Source: Proteobacteria bacterium ST_bin12 (GTDB lineage: Bacteria; Pseudomonadota; Gammaproteobacteria; Burkholderiales; Methylophilaceae). Taken from it: a stretch of DNA of 64,000 nucleotides. Positions 1-7,096 of this stretch are shown here, piece after piece. The position numbers and the translations under genes were made by a program. Numbering within the stretch: position 1 is the stretch's first letter; the number at the start of each line of letters is the position of its first letter. The notes under the pieces were generated by a model, which saw nothing but the letters and a program-made list of their open reading frames with translations, ran no database searches and was not told where the DNA came from. The stretch lies in assembly GCA_002083635.1 (NCBI GenBank), contig MSXP01000001.1:62001-126000 (forward strand), given 5' to 3'.

Positions 1-2
1 CT

Positions 3-377
3 TGTCTTGAGCTGGAACAATATGGTATCAACAGTATCGCCATACAAAGCAATGATACGGTGAAATATCCAGACGACAATTTTGAACGTATGGAAGAAGA
101 GGCGACGCAAAATCGCTTTAGTTTTCCCTACGTGTTAGACGAAACGCAAGAAGTCGCCAAAGCTTACGGAGCAGTTTGCACGCCCGATTTTTTTGGTTTT
201 AATATCAAAGGTGAGCTGCAATACCGCGGCCGCTTTGATGCTTCTGGCCGTAACCCTGAATTGCCTGCGGACAATAAGCGCGATTTGTTTGATGCCATGA
301 AAATGATTGCAGAAACAGGTGAAGGTCCGCGCGAGCAGATTGCCAGTATTGGATGCAGTATTAAATGGATTGAATAG
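3..377 (+). CDS. Thioredoxin-fold redoxin (AhpC/TSA, PRX-like2 type), 5' truncated
   Basis: The reading frame is open from base 3, so the gene begins before the window. The visible part resembles the C-terminal two thirds of single-domain thioredoxin-like redoxins: a YPDD segment, FPYVLDETQEVAKAYGA, then CTPDFFGF, which carries the cis-Pro of the thioredoxin fold, and a YRGRFD strand. The Cys motif usually found near the N-terminus of this family (CNHCPY type) would lie outside the window and cannot be checked. A GTG at 60 would only give an internal start. The family is thought to act in thiol-disulfide or peroxide chemistry in the cytoplasm. The next gene follows after 9 bases, so the two are probably cotranscribed. 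Confidence 0.8.
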   Translation, partial: CLELEQYGINSIAIQSNDTVKYPDDNFERMEEEATQNRFSFPYVLDETQEVAKAYGAVCTPDFFGFNIKGELQYRGRFDASGRNPELPADNKRDLFDAMKMIAETGEGPREQIASIGCSIKWIE

Positions 378-386
378 AGGAAGATT

Positions 387-1406
387 GTGACGGAAATGAA
401 TAAATTAAAATGGGGAATTTTAGGCGCAGCGCGGGTTAATGAGCGTTTGCTTCCAGCGATTATCGAAGCGTCCAATTCTGAGTTGGTTGCCATTGCCAGC
501 CGCCGCGCTGGTGCTGCTAAAGCGACATTAAATAAATATGCGCCTTGTTATCAAAACGTGACTTGCTATGACGATTTACAATGCCTGATTGACGACCCCA
601 ATGTAGAGGCGATTTACTGCCCGATGGCCAATGAGGAGCATGCAGAATGGGCGATTAAGGCCATTCATGCAGGCAAACATATCTTGATTGAAAAGCCGAT
701 GGCGACAAGTTTAAAAGACATTGAGGCGATCGAAGTGGCTGCCAAAAAGGCCAAAGTCAAGGTAATGGAAGGCTTTATGTACCGCTTTCACCCGCAACAC
801 GTGCGATTGCAAGAAATTGTTGAAAGCGGCTTGATAGGCAATGTGCTGTCTGCCCGCGCCAGCTTTTCGTTTTTGATGAAACAAGCACGTATGTATCGCA
901 TCAACCGCAGAATGCAAGATGGCGGCGGCGCGATGTGGGATATTGGGCCATACGCTATACATTCTTTGCGCTGGTGCTTTCAAAAAAACGGCAAACCAGT
1001 AGAGCCAATTAAAGTAGTAGCCCATGCCAAACTCAATGAACATGGAGCCGATATTGTCACCAGCGGCGTTTTGGATTTTGGCCTAGATGCAGAAGGTCGT
1101 GCACTGTTTGGCCATTTCGACATCAGCTTTGAACGTAGTCGCAAATCTGAATACGAAATTATAGGCACAAAAGGCTGGGTTAAATGCAATGCTACATGGG
1201 TGTTTCAAAACGATGTACCAGTAATTAGCTGGGCAACGGAAGATGGCAAATATGCCGAGGAGCGCTTTGCACCAAGTAACCACTTTAATTTAGAAATTGA
1301 GCATTTTAGTGACTGTGTTTTGAATGACAAGCAGCCTTTGCTGACCTTTGAAGATGCCAAGGCGAATTGCAAGGGGATTGAGATGGTTTTGCAGGCAGTA
1401 TTATAG
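387..1406 (+). CDS. Gfo/Idh/MocA-family NAD(P)-dependent oxidoreductase
   Basis: A 339-residue protein of the usual family length. The N-terminal Rossmann fold begins WGILGAARVNERLLPAI. The conserved EKPMA motif, whose Lys is the usual catalytic residue, lies near residue 95, followed by GFMYRFHPQ and DIGPYAIHSLRW in the C-terminal alpha/beta domain. Such enzymes oxidise or epimerise sugars, inositols or dihydrodiols in the cytoplasm; the substrate cannot be told. The GTG at 387 is preferred over ATG 396 because GAGG at 377-380 sits 6 bases before it. It lies 9 bases after the redoxin gene. Confidence 0.88.
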   Translation: MTEMNKLKWGILGAARVNERLLPAIIEASNSELVAIASRRAGAAKATLNKYAPCYQNVTCYDDLQCLIDDPNVEAIYCPMANEEHAEWAIKAIHAGKHILIEKPMATSLKDIEAIEVAAKKAKVKVMEGFMYRFHPQHVRLQEIVESGLIGNVLSARASFSFLMKQARMYRINRRMQDGGGAMWDIGPYAIHSLRWCFQKNGKPVEPIKVVAHAKLNEHGADIVTSGVLDFGLDAEGRALFGHFDISFERSRKSEYEIIGTKGWVKCNATWVFQNDVPVISWATEDGKYAEERFAPSNHFNLEIEHFSDCVLNDKQPLLTFEDAKANCKGIEMVLQAVL

Positions 1407-1482
1407 TTAGCGTAGCAAATTAAAACGAGGCTCATAGCCCCGTTAATTAGTTTAGGTAAACTAAGGCTAAACCCAACTATTG

Positions 1483-1791
1483 TTAAGGTGTTACAACAAT
1501 ATCGTTTTTAACTGAAGTTACGCCTTTAACATTTTTAGCTAAAACAACTGCTTTGTCTGCTTCAGCTTGTGTTTTTGCAGTACCAGATAAATGTACTAAA
1601 CCGTTGCTGTCTGTTTCTACCTTGATTGCAGTAGCACTAACTGTTTTGTCTTTAGCAAATTCAGCTTTTACTTTGGTTGTAATAACGGCATCACCCATCT
1701 TAGTACCAACCGTGTCACCATCTGCAGCAAATGCAGCTAAAGGCATCGTTAAAGCACCAATAATTAACAAACTTTTCATATTCATTTTCAT
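1483..1791 (-). CDS. Exported BON-domain protein
   Basis: A 102-residue protein with a Sec signal peptide (residues about 1-22, ending AAFA|ADG) followed by a single BON domain (about 33-100): repeated alpha/beta pattern with GLVHLSGTAKT and VKGVTSVKNDIVV. BON proteins such as OsmY and Kbp act in the periplasm and are linked to envelope or osmotic stress. The gene stands alone; an AAGGAAA ribosome site precedes the ATG. The specific role is unknown. Confidence 0.85.
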   Translation of the reverse strand: MKMNMKSLLIIGALTMPLAAFAADGDTVGTKMGDAVITTKVKAEFAKDKTVSATAIKVETDSNGLVHLSGTAKTQAEADKAVVLAKNVKGVTSVKNDIVVTP

Positions 1792-2327
1792 GATATTTCC
1801 TTTTCTTTAAGAAATTAAAAATTAAGTTGTGCAGAACACAAGCGTCATTTTAGGCATTCAGAAAATATTTCGAATAGGGTGCTGGCTGATATTGCTGTAG
1901 GTGTTTTCTTGCGAGTTCTGACAGAGTTTAGGATTGTAAAGACTGAATTACTTTAGGAGTTATGAGGTTAGATTGAGGTTGCCCGCATTTGTCGGACGCT
2001 TTATAAAAGTTGACATCAATTGTCTTAATTTTAGGAGGTATTTAATGGATAAAGAAGTTAATTACTTAAATTAGAAACGATAGTTTTTACCCTCTATTGT
2101 TGATTATCTTTAGCAAGATAAAGTTAGACTCCTAATATTCGACAATCAAACCAAATAAGTTCTAGTTGAAAGCCGCCTGTTAACTAGTTCTAAATGCGAT
2201 AAAAGTTCACGCAAACTCCTCCTCTTGGATAGTAAGATTTAATTAGTATTTTAGGTCGTCAGTATCTAATTATTAATACGACTATTATAAAAATTGTGTT
2301 GAATGTAATCTTACAAGGAGATTTGCA
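1792..2327. other. 536-base intergenic region upstream of phoX
   Basis: AT-rich region between the BON gene and phoX. I see no recognisable RNA, terminator or PhoB box. It contains a 9-codon ORF (2045-2074) preceded by a perfect AGGAGG at 2033-2038, whose peptide MDKEVNYLN resembles nothing I know. TTGACA at 2010-2015 could be a -35 element, but no good -10 follows at the right spacing. Confidence 0.4.
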
Positions 2328-4541
2328 ATGAAAGGGATTAAACATCCGAATAATGATGTATCACTGAACGACTCTGGCAATACTTCAATTGCTGAAGTGC
2401 TAAACAATGTTGATTTAAACCGCCGTAAATTTCTGATGACTAGTATTAGTTCATCAGCACTTGTTGCTGCTGGTGGTCTTACATTATCTGGCTTTGCAAA
2501 TGCAGTTACATCACCAGCTGTTGGTGGTTCTGTTTTGGCGGCAAATGGAGCTTCATCTACAGTAGGCGCGCCAACTGTGCCCATCACTTTTAAGCCAATT
2601 GCACCAAATTTAGCGGCAAGTGCTGTTGACGCAGTGACAGTGCCAGAGGGTTACACCGCAGAGCTATTCGTTGCTTGGGGTGACCCGATTGTGCGCGGCG
2701 GTGTAGCATTTAGTGGTAACGCAACTGAGACAGCAGCGCAACAACGTTTAGCCTATGGTGGTCATACAGATGGCATGCATTTCTTTGGTTTTGCTGAAAG
2801 AAATGGCGAATTAAGTAGTGAGCGTGGCTTGCTTGCGTCTAACAGCGAGTACACCCATGAAGAAATCTTATTCCCAGATTTTCACGCAAACTACAATATT
2901 GCCAAGGCGCGTAAATCACAAGCAGCGCACGGCGTTAATATTTTAGAAGCAAGACGTGTAAGAGGTTTTTGGGGCGTTCAACGTAACTCTGTTTATGGCA
3001 GACGTATTGATGCCAATACCAAAATGCGTATTAGCGGACCAGCTGCAGGCCATGCGCTAATGAAAACGGTTGACTACCGTATTGATGATAACGGCAGTAC
3101 ACCTATCGGTACGACTGACGGTACTTATAGTTACGGTACGGTCAATAACTGTGCTAACGGCTACACACCGTGGGGTACTTACTTAACTTGTGAAGAAAAC
3201 TTTAACGGTTACTTTGGTCGTAATGCAGGTGCACTAGATACTTCTGCAACTACATCAGAAAATAGCAAACTATATCGTCGCTACGGTCTTAGCACCACAG
3301 GTTCTGGTTATCAATGGCATACGGTTGACCCACGGTGGGAGCTTGATGCTAACCCTAATGGCCCAAACACATTTGGTTGGGTTGTTGAAATTGATCCATT
3401 CAACCCGAAAAGTGTGCCTGTAAAACGCACTGCACTTGGCCGTTTTAAACATGAAAGTGTTCAATATGTGGTTGATTCTGCCAGCGACCTTGGCATGTAT
3501 TCCGGTGATGACGAGCGTAACGACTATATTTATAAATTTGTAGCCAATGCTAAATTTAATCCAAATAACCGTGCGGCTAACCGTGACATTCTTGATGCTG
3601 GCACGCTATATGTAGCGCGTTTTGATGCAAACCTTACAGGCGTTTGGTTGCCATTAACACCAAGTAGCATTGGTGTAAACGGTCAAGCATTGCGTGATAA
3701 CCCAAATTTCTCTGGTGCTAACGATGCTGAAGTGCTAGCAAAAATCTTAATCAAAACACGTATGGCTGCCGACGCGCTTGGTGCAACGATGATGGATAGG
3801 CCAGAGTGGATTGGTGCCCGCCCACGTGTCAATGGTTTCCAAGAAGTAGAGCTTTATTGCACATTAACCAATAATAATCGTCGCGGTACAACACCAGTTA
3901 GTGTAAATGCTGCTGATGGATCTACTGCTGGCGGCGGAGCTCGCCCACCAGTAGATGCTGCCAACGCACGCGCTAACAACGTACATGGTGGTGTAATCCG
4001 CTGGCGTGAGGATGGTCGTAGCGTACGTGCAACCACATTCACATGGGATACTTTTGTGCAAGCTGGCGATACGCAAACAACTAGAGCGCCACTACCAACA
4101 AACGACTTTAGAGGCAATATTGTTGATAATCCTAATGGCAGTGCGGACTACGGCGCGCCAGATGGTTTATGGTTTGACGACTTTGGCCGTATGTGGGTGC
4201 AAACTGACTCAGGCGCAGGCACTGGAGATTTTATTAACTTAGGTATGGATCAAATGGTTTGTGTTAACCCAAGCACTAAAGAGACAAAACGTTTCTTAAC
4301 CGCTTGCCCGCAAGCAGAAGTAACGGGTGTGACCATGTCGCCAGATGGCAAAACTATGTGGGTAGGTCTACAACACCCAGGTGACGCAGCAAGTGACCCA
4401 ACAAATCCAGAACAGTTTTCAAGATGGCCACACAGCCAATGGAATCTTGCCAGTGATGGCGTCACACCACTCAACCCAGGTCGTCCACGCTCTGGTGTGG
4501 TTGTGATTACCAAAAATGATGGTGGAATTATTGGTACTTAA
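2328..4541 (+). CDS. phoX: Tat-exported PhoX-family alkaline phosphatase (DUF839)
   Basis: A 737-residue protein. Residues 31-40 (NRRKFLMTSI) form a twin-arginine motif followed by a hydrophobic stretch ending near GFANA (about 59), so it is predicted to be exported folded by Tat. The rest matches the PhoX/DUF839 layout: YGGHTDGMHFF, TYLTCEENFNGYFG (Cys-Glu-Glu metal site), FGWVVEIDPF, GRFKHES, and a late PDGLWFDDFGRMWV segment. PhoX enzymes are Ca/Fe-dependent phosphomonoesterases that release phosphate from organic esters in the periplasm or outside the cell. AAGGAG precedes the ATG. A PEP-CTERM protein follows after 56 bases. phoB/phoR lie about 44 kb away, but I find no clear PhoB box here. 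Confidence 0.9.
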   Translation: MKGIKHPNNDVSLNDSGNTSIAEVLNNVDLNRRKFLMTSISSSALVAAGGLTLSGFANAVTSPAVGGSVLAANGASSTVGAPTVPITFKPIAPNLAASAVDAVTVPEGYTAELFVAWGDPIVRGGVAFSGNATETAAQQRLAYGGHTDGMHFFGFAERNGELSSERGLLASNSEYTHEEILFPDFHANYNIAKARKSQAAHGVNILEARRVRGFWGVQRNSVYGRRIDANTKMRISGPAAGHALMKTVDYRIDDNGSTPIGTTDGTYSYGTVNNCANGYTPWGTYLTCEENFNGYFGRNAGALDTSATTSENSKLYRRYGLSTTGSGYQWHTVDPRWELDANPNGPNTFGWVVEIDPFNPKSVPVKRTALGRFKHESVQYVVDSASDLGMYSGDDERNDYIYKFVANAKFNPNNRAANRDILDAGTLYVARFDANLTGVWLPLTPSSIGVNGQALRDNPNFSGANDAEVLAKILIKTRMAADALGATMMDRPEWIGARPRVNGFQEVELYCTLTNNNRRGTTPVSVNAADGSTAGGGARPPVDAANARANNVHGGVIRWREDGRSVRATTFTWDTFVQAGDTQTTRAPLPTNDFRGNIVDNPNGSADYGAPDGLWFDDFGRMWVQTDSGAGTGDFINLGMDQMVCVNPSTKETKRFLTACPQAEVTGVTMSPDGKTMWVGLQHPGDAASDPTNPEQFSRWPHSQWNLASDGVTPLNPGRPRSGVVVITKNDGGIIGT

Positions 4542-4597
4542 TACTTTATTTCGTCATAAATTATTCATTAAGATTAAATTTAACAAAGGATTTTATT

Positions 4598-5266
4598 ATG
4601 AAACTCGCAACACTAACTATGGTAGCACTAATGGCTGTTAGCTCTGTAGCGCAGGCTGCTTCAATCGAAGCCTCTTCTGCTACGTTTGCTGGTACTGTTA
4701 TTGATTTTAATAACTTTGATGGCTATATCCTTCCGCAAATCGACTCTGGTAACTTAATCACCAGTTTAGATTTAGGTAGTGGCGTTACATTAACCACAAC
4801 ACCATTTTCTGTTGTAGGCCAAAACGCATTTAGCCTTGAGGAAAACGGGATATGGACTGTGGTAGGCAACACCAATCGAGATGGTAATTTTGTATCTACC
4901 GCCTTCGAATCTGGAAATGGCGCAATTAACTTCAGCTTCGCCACAGCTATACAAAAAGTAGGTATCTTTGCTAACCAATCTCAAGCTTTAGGCGAAAATA
5001 ACAGTCTACAAGTGCTTGCTTACGACATTAATGGCAATGTACTTGAATCGTTCACAGTGAATATTGACACCGCTTGGGATAGCTATGACGAAGGCTTGTT
5101 TGTAGGCTTTGAGCGCGCCTCAGCGGACATCTACGGGTTCGGCATATCTGATGGTAGCTTCGTGGTTGATAATCTCACTATTGCAGCGGTTCCTGAGCCA
5201 GAAACTTACGCTATGTTCTTAGCAGGCTTAGGTATTTTGGGTGCAGCTACTCGCCGCCGTGCTTAA
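4598..5266 (+). CDS. PEP-CTERM sorting-domain protein
   Basis: A 222-residue secreted protein. It has a signal peptide (residues 1-20, ending VAQA|ASIE) and a C-terminal exosortase signal: VPEPETYAMFLAGLGILGA, then a basic RRRA tail. The middle is a beta-rich, Thr/Ser/Asn-rich domain with FNNFDGY and a late VDNLTI segment, as in many PEP-CTERM proteins. It is expected to be cut and anchored or released by an exosortase not encoded in this window. It follows phoX in the same direction and ends at a strong terminator, so it may share phoX's transcript. Function unknown; surface or exopolysaccharide roles are common in the family. Confidence 0.9.
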   Translation: MKLATLTMVALMAVSSVAQAASIEASSATFAGTVIDFNNFDGYILPQIDSGNLITSLDLGSGVTLTTTPFSVVGQNAFSLEENGIWTVVGNTNRDGNFVSTAFESGNGAINFSFATAIQKVGIFANQSQALGENNSLQVLAYDINGNVLESFTVNIDTAWDSYDEGLFVGFERASADIYGFGISDGSFVVDNLTIAAVPEPETYAMFLAGLGILGAATRRRA

Positions 5267-5289
5267 TTGATCAGGCATCAATGACCTAG

Positions 5290-5317
5290 AAAAGAGCCGC
5301 TATTTGCGGCTCTTTTC
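5290..5317 (+). terminator. Rho-independent terminator after the PEP-CTERM gene
   Basis: Perfect 11-base stem AAAAGAGCCGC (5290-5300) and GCGGCTCTTTT (5306-5316) with a 5-base loop TATTT. The T-run is part of the right arm. It lies 24 bases after the PEP-CTERM stop codon. Confidence 0.88.
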
Positions 5318-5383
5318 TGTTTATAGTTTAAGTCTATTTATTATCTAAAAATATTCCATAGTAAAAATTAACAACATTTTAAA

Positions 5384-5399
5384 TTGACATTGTTGTCAA
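5384..5399. promoter_or_regulatory. Palindrome TTGACA-N4-TGTCAA, candidate activator site
   Basis: Perfect 6-base inverted repeat TTGACA/TGTCAA around TTGT. It lies 72 bases upstream of the -24 element of the sigma-54 promoter at 5471, within the usual range for an enhancer-binding-protein site. Sequence is observed; the role is inferred. Confidence 0.4.
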
Positions 5400-5470
5400 A
5401 ATCACAACACGGCATAAGGGTTGATAATCTATATATCATTGATTTTAAACAATAATATAAAAATTAATTG

Positions 5471-5487
5471 TTGGCACTTAATTTGCA
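5471..5487 (+). promoter_or_regulatory. Sigma-54 (RpoN) promoter
   Basis: TTGGCAC-TTAAT-TTGCA matches the -24/-12 consensus TGGCAC-N5-TTGCW in every defined position. It is correctly oriented, and the downstream ATG is at 5536. Transcription from it would require an AAA+ enhancer-binding protein. In exosortase systems the regulator PrsR is of that type, and the downstream gene has a sorting-like tail. Confidence 0.85.
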
Positions 5488-5535
5488 AACACTATATTTA
5501 GTTTGTGAGTTAATCAACTAAATTGGATATTAAAT

Positions 5536-5850
5536 ATGTTTAAAAAAATGATGCTATTAATAGCGCTTAATCTAGCAATATTAGCCCCAGTTACAGGTTT
5601 AACAGCAGGCGGTCAGGCTTTGCGGGTAAACGCCATCACAAAAGTAACTGCTCATCAGCCAGCAATTAGGTTGGCATCTAACGACATTACCCAGATACAA
5701 GGTGGCAGGCTTGGTGTAGCTAAAGGAAGTCAAAGTGACCAACAAAATAAGGATGATTTGATACCTTTATCAAAAACGCCATCGCAAGTATGGTTAATAC
5801 TGACGGCTTTGTTTTGCTTTGTGATGCGTTCTAGTCGCAGAGTTGTGTAG
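5536..5850 (+). CDS. Small secreted protein with a variant PEP-CTERM-like tail
   Basis: A 104-residue protein I do not recognise. It has a signal peptide (about 1-24, MFKKMMLLIALNLAILAP...) and a polar middle. The C-terminus has the tripartite plan of an exosortase signal without the PEP triplet: TPSQVWLILTALFCFVMRS, then SRRVV. The P-S-x-V-W-L opening resembles the VPxP variant, in which an aliphatic-Trp-Leu segment follows the Pro. The middle has no known domain. It stands alone behind a textbook sigma-54 promoter, which suits regulation with PEP-CTERM proteins. Alternatively it is simply a bitopic membrane protein. Confidence 0.65.
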   Translation: MFKKMMLLIALNLAILAPVTGLTAGGQALRVNAITKVTAHQPAIRLASNDITQIQGGRLGVAKGSQSDQQNKDDLIPLSKTPSQVWLILTALFCFVMRSSRRVV

Positions 5851-5865
5851 TTAATTAATATTGCA

Positions 5866-6768
5866 TTATTCATTTCTTACCCGCAAAAAACTAGCAAATC
5901 TTGGCTTGCCGTTAGCGGTTTTATCACGATAAGTATAGGTAACTAGGCTGCCAATTTTAGGAGGATTTTTGCGTTGTGCATCGCTAAGGCCTGAACCGAG
6001 TTTAAAGCGCACACCTTCGGGTGTTTCTAACACTAGCGCGCCAACTTGACCTGTGTATTTGCCGCGACCTGCCGTATAACCCATCACTTTTGCTTCTGCA
6101 TCTAATTGTAACTTTAGTTTAAGCAAGACATCACTACGGCCAGTAACATAAAGCGCATCTGCGCGATGCAACATCAATCCCTCAGCGCCTGCTGCTGCCA
6201 TTTCATTGAGTTTTAATTTTAATGCAGCTTCATCTTTTACTCTCATTTGCACCACGGCTTTTAAGTGTGGGATATGGGCTTGTTTGACGATTTCATTGAT
6301 GCGTTTAGCGCGTTGCGCAAAAGTGCCTGCTCCGTTTGGCAATTCAAAAACCAGATAAGAAATACCGCGCCATTCAGCGTCAATTGGCTGGTCTTTTCGT
6401 ACGGCGCCAGAAAGGGCGTCAAACTGACCGCGCGCAAGCCACAGCTCACCATCAAGTGCAATATTCGGAAAGCCTTTTGTAAACCAATCAGGCGCAGCGA
6501 TTAATCGCCCTGTACGCGTGTGAAAATTCTTGCCATCCCACAAAGCACGCACACCATCAAATTTTTCGCTCACTAAATATTGCTTGACATCAATTCCGCG
6601 CTGATAAACCTGTGCTAATAATAAATCGGGCGAATTTGTTGCTTGCTGTGTGTTTTTATTGATGATTAAAGCGTTAACTTGCATAGCAAATGTCAGTGCA
6701 AAATATACGCTAAAAGCAGTGATTAACACCAAAAGACGACTTGTTTTCATTGGAATAGTGTAAATCAA
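5866..6768 (-). CDS. ligE: Exported ATP-dependent DNA ligase (LigE type)
   Basis: A 300-residue minimal ATP-dependent DNA ligase: adenylation domain plus OB-fold domain. Motif I is SEKFDGVRALWDG with the adenylated Lys near residue 69. Motif III-like ALDGELW, motif IV AEGLMLHR and motif V LLKLKL follow, then an OB domain (GKYTGQVGALVLETPEG...TYRDKTANGKPRFASFLRVR). The N-terminus has a hydrophobic signal-like segment (about 10-33), the hallmark of the LigE group, which is thought to act in the periplasm, for example on DNA during uptake. TTG 6768 has AAGG 7 bases upstream; ATG 6750 is an alternative. This would be separate from the NAD-dependent LigA used for replication, which is not in the window. 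Confidence 0.85.
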   Translation of the reverse strand: MIYTIPMKTSRLLVLITAFSVYFALTFAMQVNALIINKNTQQATNSPDLLLAQVYQRGIDVKQYLVSEKFDGVRALWDGKNFHTRTGRLIAAPDWFTKGFPNIALDGELWLARGQFDALSGAVRKDQPIDAEWRGISYLVFELPNGAGTFAQRAKRINEIVKQAHIPHLKAVVQMRVKDEAALKLKLNEMAAAGAEGLMLHRADALYVTGRSDVLLKLKLQLDAEAKVMGYTAGRGKYTGQVGALVLETPEGVRFKLGSGLSDAQRKNPPKIGSLVTYTYRDKTANGKPRFASFLRVRNE

Positions 6769-7096
6769 TTAAACGCCTTAGTACGTAATCGGTAGCGCTG
6801 TAAACATTAAAATTATAGTCAATTTAACAGCAAAAAATATTAGATAACAATTATATATACTAATAATTAGTCGATTCAAATGAAGCATAGCCCTTGCCGA
6901 AGTAGGGTAAATAAGCAATAATTTAACCTTTGCAAAAAAGCAGTTAAAAAACTAACTTTTTGAAGAATTCAATCAAGGTTTTATCTGATTTTCTGTAAGA
7001 CTTAAAGCATCGTTATTGCCATTTTTTTCGGTCAAAATAATTGGTTAAGTCATGTTTAAATCGTAAAACTTCAAGGTAAACATTAGGGAGAAAACT
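6769..7096. other. Divergent intergenic region between the ligase and tkt
   Basis: An AT-rich 328-base region that must hold promoters for both flanking genes. I cannot assign convincing -35/-10 pairs. GGTTAAGT occurs at 7043-7050, one copy of a heptamer that recurs between genes in this window. Confidence 0.4.

Noticed and set aside
2100..2327. PhoB box upstream of phoX
   Set aside because: Only weak similarity (CTGTTAA-N4-TTCTAAA); not comparable with the box upstream of phoB.
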